NCBI RefSeq assembly: GCF_013602415.1
Contig: NZ_WPAG02000003.1
Span: 496,001-560,000, forward strand
Reading direction: 5' to 3'
Source of the DNA: Rhodococcus sp. B50
Lineage (GTDB): Bacteria; Actinomycetota; Actinomycetes; Mycobacteriales; Mycobacteriaceae
Length of the DNA: 64,000 bases
Part shown: piece after piece, positions 1 through 9,369 of the stretch
Numbering within the stretch: the stretch's first letter is position 1
Layout of the letters: every line of letters begins with the position of its first letter
Translations under genes and position numbers: made by a program
Notes under the pieces: model-generated
What the model saw: the letters and a program-made list of their open reading frames with translations, nothing else
Told to the model about the DNA's origin: nothing
Databases searched by the model: none

Positions 1-924
1 TCGTAGGTGTCAATTCGGATTACAGGCACCGTGGGTAACGGGGAAACTTTCGATAGGTCGGCAGGCGCCGGATCGACAGACCGAGCGCCAAGTCATCCCT
101 ACTCCAAGCTTGGAGTTCTGAATGATCAAGGCCAGCAATAGAATTGATCGAATTGAGGGGGTTCTCTACGGGCTCCGTGACGCCGTGCGGAGGCGTCGAC
201 GTCGAACGCGCGAGTATGCACCGCGTCCTATTGCTGTTCTTTGCCAAATTAATGTAATGTCTTGAATGTTCGGCGTGATCTCTTGCGAGGGAGGGTAAGT
301 GATTCCCGAACGTGCACCCCAAGCTTGTCGACGGTCGCCCCCGGCCAGCATCGACACTGCATGGGGTGCCGCTGTGTCGATGCCCGCCCCTACGCATCGA
401 CATACATCCCGACGTTGTCTCTGTCGCGTCGGGACCCTTCCGTCGGCGCGGCTGTGTCCGTCGTCGCGCCGACGGAGCGGGGAGTGAGGTCGATGGCGCC
501 GCGGGCCTAGTCTTCACATTCGTCCAATCCTGGTATGGCCGGCAATACCAGGCAAGAACCGAAACAGGCGCGCCGCCGGAATCGATCGTGGCACTCGGAG
601 AGCGGCACCCGACCTTCAGCCGAGGAGGCATGGCAGAGTCACCGAACGCCCATCAATGAATCGTGGGATTCGCGGTTGAGAAGTCGTCTATGACGGAAAC
701 GCGCTCTCGTCGAGATCCTGGAACAGCCCCGTTTCGCCCTCGATCGGGGAGGGCAAAACGGGTCGTCCCCCGCTCGCCAAGGCCTGACTCATCACGAGGT
801 GTTAGCCATCAAGCGGTTCCACTGCGTCCTGTGCCCGGATCATCGCTGACTCAGGTAGTGGACTATGGGCTCCGACCCCTCAGCCTGCGACAGCGCCTCG
901 CCTCGACGACCACGTCCAAGTGCG
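1..924. other. Gene-poor left edge
   Basis: No reading frame here looks like a known protein; the open frames are short, arginine- and proline-rich, and overlap each other on both strands, as expected by chance in high-GC DNA. The only structure I see is a hairpin at 728-762. IS3-family copy 1 begins at 925, so this stretch may be debris from earlier insertions or rearrangement. Confidence 0.5.
728..762. terminator. Hairpin, possible terminator
   Basis: A 14-bp inverted repeat with one wobble pair: left arm CCCGTTTCGCCCTC at 728-741, right arm GAGGGCAAAACGGG at 749-762, loop of 7 nt. There is no long T-run after it and no convincing gene before it, so its role is uncertain. Confidence 0.35.
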
Positions 925-956
925 GAATTTTTCAAGGCGATTGAGTCCACCGGGTG

Positions 957-2219
957 TTAAGCGGCGACTTCCTCGGTGTCCGGTTCGGTCGCCGGGTCTT
1001 GGACGGGTTTGTTGATCCAGGCGTCGGCGGGTAGGGCCAGGATCGTTGGGTATGGGTCCGTCGTACCGAAGCGCGCGGGGTGGGTGCGGCGGGCGTCGGC
1101 GAGCACTCGAGCACGCTCAGTCGCCTTGGGTGCCGCGAGACCGAAGTGCACATCGGCCGGGGTGTGCAATCCGATTCCGGTATGACGGTGATCGTGGTTG
1201 TACCACGCGACGAACGAGTCCATGAACTCCCGGGCGTGGTGCACCGAACTGAACCGCTCCGGGAAACCCGGTCCGTATTTCAATGTCTTGAACAATGATT
1301 CGGAGTATGGATTGTCATTGGACACCCTCGGCCGCGAGTGCGACCGGACCACATCGAGGTCCGCGAGCAAGGTCGCGACCGACTTGCTCGTCATCGATGT
1401 GCCTCGATCCGCGTGCACCACCTCGGGGATCCCGTGGGTGGCGAAGATATCGGTCATGAACTCGACGGCCAGCAGCCCGGATTCATGGGTCTGCACGTGC
1501 GCTCCGACGATGTATCGGGAGTAGATGTCGACCATCACATACGCGTCGTAATACACACCCTTGGTTGGGCCGGGCAGTTTCGTGATGTCCCACGAGTACA
1601 CCTGCCGCGGGGCTCGCGCCACCAATTCCGGACACGCCCGAGCCGGATGTCGCGCCTGCCGACGCCGGTCGCTGACCTGCCGGTTCTCCCGCAGAATCCG
1701 GTACATCGTCGCCACCGAACACAGATAGATGCCCTCGTCGAGCAGGGTGGCGTACACCTCGAGCGGCGCCCGGTCGACGAACCGATCCGAGCACAGCACC
1801 TCCACGACCCGGCGGCGCTCGAGCGCGGACAGCTTGTTCGCCGGCGCACGCATGACCGCTGAGACGGATGGGACGGAAGCGGCCGGGCGTTCCCGGGTGC
1901 GGATCGCTGTCGAGCGGGCCACAGCGGTCAATGTTGTTGCGGCACGGGTGGTCACACCGGCTGCGGTGAGGGCGTGGTGGGCGGCTGTCAGTGCTTCTTC
2001 CGCGTCTCGTCGGCGTCCGCGCTCTCGGAGAGTTGTTCCAAGAGCGCGTGCGCTTTTCCCATGATGGACAGTGCGGTCTCGGTAGTGGCCAGCTTCTTGT
2101 TCGCCCGTTCCAGTTCCCGCTTGAGGCGGGCGATCTCCGCCTGTTCGGGGGTCAGTTTGCCGATCTTCGCGCCCGGCTTCTTGCCCGTGAGGACGCCGGC
2201 GTCGCGTTGGCGGCGCCAT
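957..2219 (-). CDS. IS3-family transposase OrfB (copy 1)
   Basis: OrfB is the DDE integrase-fold catalytic part. The rve core begins after a helical HTH_21-like segment (LYATL-type region and MYRILRENRQ). The likely triad is D in SWDITKL, D in VHADRGT and E in NPYSESLFKTLKY, followed by the WYNHDHRHTGIG motif typical of IS3 OrfB. The open frame extends far upstream inside orfA, but that part (Arg/Pro-rich) is the out-of-frame shadow of orfA. Real translation probably enters by -1 frameshifting at 2054-2060, giving a fusion of about 488 residues. Confidence 0.88.
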   Translation of the reverse strand: MAPPTRRRRPHGQEAGREDRQTDPRTGGDRPPQAGTGTGEQEAGHYRDRTVHHGKSARALGTTLRERGRRRDAEEALTAAHHALTAAGVTTRAATTLTAVARSTAIRTRERPAASVPSVSAVMRAPANKLSALERRRVVEVLCSDRFVDRAPLEVYATLLDEGIYLCSVATMYRILRENRQVSDRRRQARHPARACPELVARAPRQVYSWDITKLPGPTKGVYYDAYVMVDIYSRYIVGAHVQTHESGLLAVEFMTDIFATHGIPEVVHADRGTSMTSKSVATLLADLDVVRSHSRPRVSNDNPYSESLFKTLKYGPGFPERFSSVHHAREFMDSFVAWYNHDHRHTGIGLHTPADVHFGLAAPKATERARVLADARRTHPARFGTTDPYPTILALPADAWINKPVQDPATEPDTEEVAA

Positions 2220-2422
2220 TCGACGATCAGCGACGAGTACAAGCCTTCGCGACGCAGGTACGCCCCACCCTCGTTGGTCTCGCAGGCCTGCTCGTAGGCG
2301 TCGAGGTGCGCGAGCTTGTCCGCCGGAGTGAACGTCCGCCGTGGTTGCGGACCGCCGGCCCTGGGATGGTTCGCCTCGTCCTCCATACGGTCATTGTCCA
2401 GGACTGTGATCGAGTTGGTCAT
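1988..2422 (-). CDS. IS3-family transposase OrfA (copy 1)
   Basis: This 144-residue protein has the standard layout of IS3 OrfA. A helix-turn-helix region comes first (about residues 25-75, with the LREGLYSSLI-type helix followed by EWRRQRDAG), and a lysine/glutamate-rich coiled coil follows (about 85-120, AEIARLKRELERANKKLA). It would bind the element ends and help multimerise the transposase. OrfB overlaps it in the -1 frame, so most functional transposase is expected as an OrfAB fusion. The protein is identical to that of copy 2. Confidence 0.9.
   Translation of the reverse strand: MTNSITVLDNDRMEDEANHPRAGGPQPRRTFTPADKLAHLDAYEQACETNEGGAYLRREGLYSSLIVEWRRQRDAGVLTGKKPGAKIGKLTPEQAEIARLKRELERANKKLATTETALSIMGKAHALLEQLSESADADETRKKH
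2018..2060 (-). promoter_or_regulatory. -1 frameshift signal in IS3 copy 1
   Basis: On the minus strand the heptamer GGGAAAA (2060-2054) sits in the G GGA AAA phase of orfA. After 5 nt it is followed by a perfect 8-bp stem CGCGCTCT/AGAGCGCG (2048-2041 and 2025-2018) with a 15-nt loop. This matches the arrangement used by IS3-family elements to make OrfAB. Confidence 0.8.
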
Positions 2423-2506
2423 GATCGCGGTTGGTCCTTCTCTCGCCCTCTATCGTGGGTTGGCTTGCAATGACCCGATGGACTCAACTCACCCTGACAT
2501 AGAGGG

Positions 2507-4188
2507 GTTCGGCAACAAAATGGATGACCAAATGTTCCGGGTGCCCGCGGTGCTTATCGGCGTGGCTATCTTGGGGTCATCGCGTTCCTCGTTGTCGTCC
2601 TGCCGTGTGTCACCTCACTGAAACGGAATGCCGTGCAAGCGGGAATGTTCGGGACTGCGCGTATACGAGTCGATCGACTCCGAACTGTGTGCCGATTCTA
2701 TCTGCGGTAGGCGAAAACTTCACGGACAGTCATATGGAAACTGCTGTGGAACTGCGGTTTCCGATAATGTCTGGTGCCGGACGGTGTCATGGGTACACCA
2801 TCCGGCGGTTGTTTCGCGTGGCAGCGTCATCGTCCCCGTGCCACCGACACATCGTGACCATGGCGTCCGATATCCGGATGGGTATGCGTTCGGTAGGCGG
2901 TTCGGAACGCACACTCCGCATGAGACGAACTAGAAACTGCTGAAGTATTGCCCGGCTACCGAAAGGGATCCGACTTCGCGTCTCGATCGGGAGCCCGGAA
3001 GGACGCAAAAGAGTGCGGAATCGATCAGCGGACACTGTCGGGCAGGTAGTCGAATCATCGACGTCTTCGCCTCGGGCGCCCCGGTCGGCCCCGCGGAATC
3101 ACGACTATGACGCCAGTTCGATGCGATGGGGCAGCACAGGCTCGAGGAGCGGGGCGACGGGGACGCGTCCGAAGCGGCTGTCGCACCCCTGGCCGGCCGG
3201 AGGCGTCCGACCGGTCGGCGCGCACCCCTGCGGCCGGAACAGGAGTCACATCAGGATGATGGCGAGTGCCACGCAGACCCACACGACCGTACCGGCCGCT
3301 GTCGACACCATCGGTGATCCGCTGACCACAGCGCTCGGCACGCTCGCGGCGGCGGCTCCGAGACGGACGCCTGCGTGGCACCGTGCTCCGTCCCGCGGGA
3401 TCCCGGAGCGGCGGTCGGCGCGGCCGCCGGTGCCGACGATCGGTTCTTGCACAAGGCCCCCGCGCAAAAAAACGCCACGGCTGGTACCCCAGGTGCGCAC
3501 CCCGCCGGTGACCCGCAGAATAGAAGCCCGAGGGTACCGATACCGGGATCAGCCCGTCGCCGACACCGTCCACGACGCAACCACAGGACAGAGGTGGGGC
3601 CGGGGCTCGACCTCAGGGCGTAGGTTCGATACATGGCCGGTCGGATCACGCCCGGCGTCGTACCGCATCGCCGACCCACCGACGCCGGTCAGGGGGGCAC
3701 ATCGCCTCCGCACTCGGTTTCCTTGACGGTCGCCGCGCCGATGACTCGCCGCTGCGGGTTCGCGCGGAGAGTCTCGTCCTTGGTCCCGGCGATGCCGCCC
3801 GCAGGCTGTCTTGCCGCACCGCAACTACGATGCGTAGCCGAGCGGACAAGTGCCGGGTGGGCAAGGCCCTCTGATGCTGTGCGGTCCATGACCGGTGTCC
3901 GCTCGCCGCGGCCCCCGCGAATCCTTGCCACGTGCTGCCGGCTCCATTCGGAAGATCGCCGCTGAGAGTCGGCCAACTGCAGAACTGCACCGACCGCACC
4001 GCAGTGCCGATGCGCCCCTGCCGAGGCAACGATGATGCGCTGCAGTGATTTCACGTCCGGTTGGGCCGACTCTTCGCCGCCTCCTGTGAAGCTTTCCGAT
4101 CATGGTGATTCCATACGATGACCCGCTCGATGAACGCCGTTAAGTTCGACCACCGAATACTTGTGCGTTCTAACGAAAGTGTGGATCA
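2507..4188. other. 1.7-kb stretch without a convincing gene
   Basis: I found no frame with recognisable domains, a good ribosome-binding site and plausible composition. The open frames, including one of about 237 codons on the plus strand from 3013, are Arg/Pro/Ala-rich and mirrored on the other strand. Roughly 2600-2960 looks less GC-rich than its surroundings, which fits foreign or degenerate DNA. The last 100 bases should hold the promoter of the ABC importer operon, but no clear -35/-10 pair stands out. Confidence 0.45.
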
Positions 4189-5775
4189 GTGCGGAAAAGA
4201 AACCGTCTCGCGGTCGCGTCGGCAGGGTTGGCGGCGGTCTTGCTCCTCGGGGGATGCGCGTCCGGCGGGGCGACCGCCGACGCGGGAACCGGCCCCGTCG
4301 ACGGCGGTGAATTCGTCACAGGGCTGTACCTCGAGCCGCGTGGACTGGACCCGCACCGACAGGTGTTCTGGGAGACCTACCGCGTCTCCCGCAACATCTT
4401 CGAACCGCTCGTCGGGGAGGACCTGACGACCACCGAGGGCACCCCCGACCTCGTCCCCGTGCTGGCCACCGGTTGGGAGCACAGCGAAGACGGACGGACC
4501 TGGACCTTCCAACTACGAGAAGGCGTCACCTTCCACGACGGCACGCCCTTCGACGCGCAGGCGCTGCACAAAAACGTCCGGCGCGTGTGGGATAGGTCCT
4601 ACGAGTTCTTCGACGAGGAGAGCGCCGGCCGGGTGAAGGTCTGGTTCGGCAATCTCACCAACGCCACTCCCACCGGCGATCACACGTACACCTTCGAATT
4701 CGATCGCCCGTTCCTGGGGTTCCCGCGAATCCTTGCCCAGTCGATGTACACCCTGCCCATCGGCAATCCGGTCGTGTGGGAGACCTACGGCAACGACGGC
4801 TTCGCCGAGCATCCGGAGGGCACCGGACCATATCGCTTCGTCTCGCGTGCGATCGGTGACCGGATCGAACTCGAACGCAACGACGGCTACTGGGGCGAGC
4901 AGCCGCATCTGGACACACTCACCTTCCGCATCATCCCGAACAACCAGACCCGTGTCGCCTCCTTACTGAACGGCGAGGTGGACCTGATCAGTTACGTGCA
5001 GCCCGACGACGTCGAGACGCTCGAGAACGCAGGCATCGACGTGCCCGAAGGTACCGGCGCGGAACTGATCTACTTCTCCTTCAACCGGCGCAACCCCGTC
5101 TTCGACGACGACCGTGTCCGTGAAGCCCTCATCCACGGTCTGGACCGGCAGGCACTCGCCGACGAGGTCTACAACGGTTACGCCAGCCCGCAGTACTCCT
5201 TCCTGCCCCCGGGCAACGAGGCGTACCGCGACGACGTCGTCGACTTCGAATACGACCCGGAGCGGGCACGGCAGCTGCTCGCCGAAGCCGGTTACGGCCC
5301 GGGCGAACTGCGCTTCAACCTCGTGGTCGACGTCGCGAACGAGAACGTCGGACAGTGGCTGCAGGCGCATTTGAAGCAGATCGGCGTGGAGACCGAAGTC
5401 GTGAGCCTCGACCGCGTCAACTACTCCGCTCGCGTCTACAACCCGCAGCCCGGAGACGGCCTGAACATCGACGAATTCGGTGAGACGAACGCCGAATGGC
5501 TGTACAACGGGTACAACGGCCTGAAGAACCGCGGCCTGAATCCCGAGCAGTACGCCGAAGTCACGCAATCGATCGAGACCGCGCTCTACACAGCGGACCC
5601 CGACCAGCGCATCGCGCTGTGGCAGGCTGCCGAGGAGCAATTGCGCACGAAGGCACTCGTAATCCCGGCTGTGAATCTGAACCGGTACTACGCCACAGGA
5701 CCGAATGTCGAAGGATTCGATTTCGCATCCACCAACTGGTACGACCTGACCGACGTCTGGCTCGCGGACCAGTGA
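4189..5775 (+). CDS. ABC transporter solute-binding lipoprotein (peptide/nickel/opine class)
   Basis: This 528-residue extracellular solute-binding protein (SBP_bac_5/DppA-OppA family) captures the substrate for the importer encoded just downstream. The N-terminus is a lipoprotein signal: RKRNR, a hydrophobic stretch, then the lipobox LLGGC with Cys23 as the lipid-modified residue. Family landmarks include FVTGLYLEPRGLDPHR, the W-F-QLREGVTFHDGTPF motif and ALIHGLDRQALADEVY. The GTG start at 4189 is chosen because it places the signal peptide correctly. The stop overlaps the permease start (TGATG). Substrate is not evident; the oxygenase genes downstream suggest something other than peptides. 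Confidence 0.9.
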   Translation: MRKRNRLAVASAGLAAVLLLGGCASGGATADAGTGPVDGGEFVTGLYLEPRGLDPHRQVFWETYRVSRNIFEPLVGEDLTTTEGTPDLVPVLATGWEHSEDGRTWTFQLREGVTFHDGTPFDAQALHKNVRRVWDRSYEFFDEESAGRVKVWFGNLTNATPTGDHTYTFEFDRPFLGFPRILAQSMYTLPIGNPVVWETYGNDGFAEHPEGTGPYRFVSRAIGDRIELERNDGYWGEQPHLDTLTFRIIPNNQTRVASLLNGEVDLISYVQPDDVETLENAGIDVPEGTGAELIYFSFNRRNPVFDDDRVREALIHGLDRQALADEVYNGYASPQYSFLPPGNEAYRDDVVDFEYDPERARQLLAEAGYGPGELRFNLVVDVANENVGQWLQAHLKQIGVETEVVSLDRVNYSARVYNPQPGDGLNIDEFGETNAEWLYNGYNGLKNRGLNPEQYAEVTQSIETALYTADPDQRIALWQAAEEQLRTKALVIPAVNLNRYYATGPNVEGFDFASTNWYDLTDVWLADQ

Positions 5776-6728
5776 TGAACCACCTGCGGCGACTCGGCGT
5801 CCGGGCGCTCAACATCGTCCCGATCCTGGTGATCGTCTCGGTGCTGGCGTTCTTGTTGGGTGCACTCACACCGGGAGATCCCGTCGAGGCGCAGTTCGCG
5901 TCGAGATTCACCCCCGAACAACTCGATGAAATCCGTGCCACCTACGGACTCGATCGGCCGTTGTGGGAGCAGTACTTCGTGTGGGTGAAGAATCTGTTCG
6001 CCGACGGTGGCGGACTGTCTCTCACGCTCGGGACCCCGGTGTTCGACATCCTCGTACCCAACTTCGTCAACACGCTCATCCTCACGGCCGCTGGGGTGGT
6101 CGTCTGCCTCGTGTTCGGTACCGCCATCGGGTTCGTAGCCGGCGTCTTCCACAACACGTGGATCGACCGGCTGGTGATGCTGGTCGTGCAGATCGGCAGC
6201 AACCTGTCCGTCTACTGGTTCGGCCTCGTCCTGATCAGCGTGTTCGCCCTACAGCTGAAGTGGCTGCCGGTGGGAGGCATGGAATCCCGCGGGGGCGGTG
6301 GTGTCGGTGACCTCCTCCAGCATCTCGTCCTTCCGGCGGTGTCGGCGGCCCTGATCTCGATGCTCGTGCTGGCGCGCTTCGTGCGCGTCGGAGTGATCCG
6401 TGAACGCTCCTCCGACTGGTTCCGCACCTTCCGCTCTCAAGGCATCAGCCCGCGGACCCTCTACGGCCGAAACGTCTTCCGGAACATCTTGCCGAGCATC
6501 GTCAACATCACAGGCCTCGAGATCGGCACGCTGATCACCGGTGTGTTCTTCGTCGAGATCGTCTTCAACTGGCCCGGCATCGGGACCCAGCTGGTGAATG
6601 CGGTCAACGGCAAGGACTATCCGGTGATCCAGGGCGGCATCGTGCTGGTCGCCCTGTGTTATCTCGTCGTCAACCTCGTCACCGACGTCGTCGTCGACGG
6701 TCTCAATCCACGTATGAGAGGTGCCTGA
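5775..6728 (+). CDS. ABC transporter permease (DppB-like)
   Basis: A 317-residue inner-membrane permease of the dipeptide/oligopeptide class. The first membrane helix is residues 12-30 (LNIVPILVIVSVLAFLLGAL), followed by the family sequence TPGDPVEAQFASRFTPEQLDEIRATYGLDRPL. The ATPase-contacting EAA-type loop is RSQGISPRTLYGRNVFRNILP, after which the last helices follow. The ATG overlaps the stop of the binding protein and the gene's own stop overlaps the next start, so translation is coupled. It should pair with the 6728-7609 permease. Confidence 0.92.
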   Translation: MNHLRRLGVRALNIVPILVIVSVLAFLLGALTPGDPVEAQFASRFTPEQLDEIRATYGLDRPLWEQYFVWVKNLFADGGGLSLTLGTPVFDILVPNFVNTLILTAAGVVVCLVFGTAIGFVAGVFHNTWIDRLVMLVVQIGSNLSVYWFGLVLISVFALQLKWLPVGGMESRGGGGVGDLLQHLVLPAVSAALISMLVLARFVRVGVIRERSSDWFRTFRSQGISPRTLYGRNVFRNILPSIVNITGLEIGTLITGVFFVEIVFNWPGIGTQLVNAVNGKDYPVIQGGIVLVALCYLVVNLVTDVVVDGLNPRMRGA

Positions 6729-7609
6729 TGGCAACACTTCTCGATGACGTGGTCGCCAGGACGCGATCCTCGTCCGGCTATGGCCGCCACCGCGCCCAGC
6801 TGATCGCCGGCCTCGCCGTCATCGCGGTGGTGGCGGTGTGCTCGCTGCTCGCGCCGCTGCTGGCCCCCTACGATCCGATGCTCACCGACCCCACGGCCAA
6901 ATTCCTCCCGCCGGGCAGTTCCGGCCATCTGCTCGGTACCGACGAACTCGGTCGAGATCTGCTCAGCAGGCTCCTGTGGGGAGGCCGCACCTCACTGTTG
7001 CTCGCCGTCGTGGCTGTCGCCGCGGCAACCGTCCTCGGATCGTCCGCAGCGCTGGCCGCCGGCTTCGCCGGTCCGCGCCTGTCCGGCCTGATCATGCGGG
7101 TGGTGGACGTGCTGTTCGCCTTCCCGGTCATCCTCGTGGCGATCGCGCTCGCGGCGCTGCTCAGTCCCGGCGCCGGTGTCGTGGTCTTCGCGATCGGCTT
7201 CGCCGTCGTCCCCTACATCACGCGCGTGGTGTTCGCGGAAGTCAAACAACAACGCGGACGCGAATACGTCGAAGCCGCGGTCTCGCTCGGAGCGGGACGC
7301 TGGTCGTTGACGGTGCGGGAGGTCCTGCCCAACGTCGTCGGTCCGATCATCGTCTACGCGACGAGCCTCGTGGGAGCGATGGTCGTGTTCTCCGCCAGCC
7401 TCAGCGCCGTGGGCATCGGCGTCCAGCCGCCCGCGCCGGACTGGGGCCAGATGATCGCGTCGGGCGCCAAGGTGGTCATTTCCGGTCACCTCTACGTCGC
7501 GCTGATCCCCGGCCTGACGGTCCTGCTCGTCGCGCTGGCTTTCAACTGGCTCGGCGACGGACTCAACGACGTCTTCGATCCCCGATCACGGCGAGGAGTC
7601 CGGCGATGA
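6728..7609 (+). CDS. ABC transporter permease (DppC-like)
   Basis: A 293-residue partner permease. It has an N-terminal cytoplasmic segment, a membrane helix (IAGLAVIAVVAVCSLLAPLLAPYDP), the DppC-type motif GTDELGRDLLSRLLWGGRTSL and the EAA loop EYVEAAVSLGAGRWSLTVREVLPN. The start ATG overlaps the preceding TGA, and its end overlaps the ATPase gene by 4 bases (ATGA). Together with the upstream permease it forms the transmembrane channel. Confidence 0.92.
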   Translation: MATLLDDVVARTRSSSGYGRHRAQLIAGLAVIAVVAVCSLLAPLLAPYDPMLTDPTAKFLPPGSSGHLLGTDELGRDLLSRLLWGGRTSLLLAVVAVAAATVLGSSAALAAGFAGPRLSGLIMRVVDVLFAFPVILVAIALAALLSPGAGVVVFAIGFAVVPYITRVVFAEVKQQRGREYVEAAVSLGAGRWSLTVREVLPNVVGPIIVYATSLVGAMVVFSASLSAVGIGVQPPAPDWGQMIASGAKVVISGHLYVALIPGLTVLLVALAFNWLGDGLNDVFDPRSRRGVRR

Positions 7610-9369
7610 GCACACTCCATGACACCGGCCTCCTGGACGTGCCCGGCCCGAATACGTCCGAGCGGATCCTCTCGGTCACCGACCTGCGCATCGCCTTCCA
7701 CGGCGACCCGCACGACGAGCCGACCGTCCGCGACGTGTCGTTCGACATCGCGCCGGGACAGGTCCTCGCCCTCGTCGGGGAGTCCGGCTCGGGCAAGAGC
7801 CTCACGGCCTCCGCGCTGCTCGGCCTGCTGCCGCCGGGGGCGCACCTCGCCGGCGGATCGATCCTGTTCCGGAGCAAGTCCGGCGAGGTCGTCGACCTCG
7901 CGGGACTGAGCGAGAAGCGGCTCGACACCTTCCGAGGCTCCGGCATCGGGATGGTCTTCCAGAATCCGCTGAGTTCGCTCGATCCCTCCTTCCGGGTCGG
8001 CAGTCAACTCGACGAGGTGCTCGTGCGGCACCGTCCACGCCGCCGCCGCGCCGAGCGACGGGAACTTGCCGCCGAGTGGTTGCGCCGGGTCGGCTTCGAC
8101 GATCCGGAGCGGGTGCTGAACTCCTATCCGCACGAGCTCAGCGGCGGGATGCGGCAGCGCGTCGTGCTCGCGCTGGCCGGTCTGGCCGAACCCGCCCTCC
8201 TCGTCGCCGACGAGCCGACCACCGCACTCGACACGATCGTGCAGCGGCAGGTGCTCGACCTGCTCCGCGACGTGGCCTCCTCCACCGGCGCGTCCCTGCT
8301 GCTCATCACCCACGACTTCGACGTGGTGGAGCACCTCGCCGATTCGGTGGTGGTGCTGCGCAACGGTGCCGTCGTGGAGTCCGGAACACGCGACGAGGTC
8401 CTGTCCTCGCCCCGCGATTCCTACACGAAGCAACTGCTCGCCGCCGTTCCCCGCCTGGGGAAGCGGCGCAGCCTGCCGCACTGGCGCGGTGCCCGCTCGT
8501 TGTCGGGCGGTGCGGTCACCCAGGCGGTGACGGAACCCGTTGCGGTGAAATCGGATCCGATCTCCCCGGTGCTGAAACTCGAGAACGTCACGCGCAGTTT
8601 CACGATCGGTGGCTGGGGCACCGGCACACGCCGTTCGGAGTTCGTCGCCGTCGACGACGTGTCGCTCGAGGTGCAGCCCGGCGAGATCTACGGGCTGATC
8701 GGTGCATCCGGCTCGGGCAAGTCCACGCTGGCTCGGCTCATGGGAGGCCTGCTGGACGTGACCTCCGGGACCGTACACTTCCAAGGGAATCCGCTCTCGG
8801 ATACCGACCGTGACACGCTCCGCGCCGCCCGCCCGCGCCTGCAGTACGTCTTCCAGGACCCCGTCGGCTCACTCAACCCCGCCGTGCGAGTAGGCGAGCA
8901 GATCGCCCGCCCGCTACGACGTTTCGGGACCGTGCCCGACAAGAGCGGAGTGCCGGACGCGGTGGCAGAGGCCCTCGAACTCGTCGGTCTGCCGACCGCA
9001 TTCGCCGACCGCTATCCGCATTCGCTCTCCGGAGGCCAGGCTCAGAGGGTCTGCCTGGCGCGGGCACTGGCCCTGTCACCGGATCTGCTGATCCTCGACG
9101 AACCGACCTCCGCCCTCGACGTGTCCACGCAGGCCGGGGTCGTCGACCTCGTTCTCGATCTGCGGGAGCGACTCGATCTCACGTGCGTGTTCATCGGGCA
9201 CGGACTGGGCCTCGTCGAGTGGATGTGCGACCGCATCGGGGTGATGTCGCGAGGATGCCTCGTCGACACGGTCCCCACCCAAGATCTCTACGACACCGAC
9301 AGGGCGCCAGAGGTCCACAACCTGCTGCGCGCCGATCTCGGCTCAGGAAAGGTACTCGACAAGCCATGA
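7606..9369 (+). CDS. ABC transporter ATPase, DppD and DppF fused in one chain
   Basis: A 587-residue protein with two complete nucleotide-binding domains powers the importer. Domain 1 has Walker A GESGSGKS (about residues 58-65), signature LSGGMRQR and Walker B LLVADEPTT. Domain 2 has Walker A GASGSGKS (about 365-372), signature LSGGQAQR and Walker B LLILDEPTS. Many peptide importers use two separate ATPases; single-chain versions like this are known in actinobacteria. The start lies in the 4-base overlap with the permease, and the stop overlaps the next gene. Confidence 0.93.
   Translation: MSTLHDTGLLDVPGPNTSERILSVTDLRIAFHGDPHDEPTVRDVSFDIAPGQVLALVGESGSGKSLTASALLGLLPPGAHLAGGSILFRSKSGEVVDLAGLSEKRLDTFRGSGIGMVFQNPLSSLDPSFRVGSQLDEVLVRHRPRRRRAERRELAAEWLRRVGFDDPERVLNSYPHELSGGMRQRVVLALAGLAEPALLVADEPTTALDTIVQRQVLDLLRDVASSTGASLLLITHDFDVVEHLADSVVVLRNGAVVESGTRDEVLSSPRDSYTKQLLAAVPRLGKRRSLPHWRGARSLSGGAVTQAVTEPVAVKSDPISPVLKLENVTRSFTIGGWGTGTRRSEFVAVDDVSLEVQPGEIYGLIGASGSGKSTLARLMGGLLDVTSGTVHFQGNPLSDTDRDTLRAARPRLQYVFQDPVGSLNPAVRVGEQIARPLRRFGTVPDKSGVPDAVAEALELVGLPTAFADRYPHSLSGGQAQRVCLARALALSPDLLILDEPTSALDVSTQAGVVDLVLDLRERLDLTCVFIGHGLGLVEWMCDRIGVMSRGCLVDTVPTQDLYDTDRAPEVHNLLRADLGSGKVLDKP

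Larger units (their letters stand above)
925..2506 (-). mobile_element. IS3-family insertion sequence, copy 1
   Basis: A 1582-bp element encoding orfA and orfB, with translations identical to the copy at 34308-35889 but in the opposite orientation. The ends were set by comparing where the two copies stop matching. The terminal inverted repeats are imperfect and share the core TTGAGTCCA(T/C)CGGG near each end. The 5-bp flanks are GTGCG (920-924) and GTTCG (2507-2511), which match at 4 of 5 positions, so a target duplication is only partly preserved. Boundaries could be off by 1-3 bases. Confidence 0.88.

Noticed and set aside
3013..3726. A 237-codon plus-strand frame
   Set aside because: Arg/Pro-rich, no ribosome-binding site, equal-length frames on the other strand and no recognisable family.
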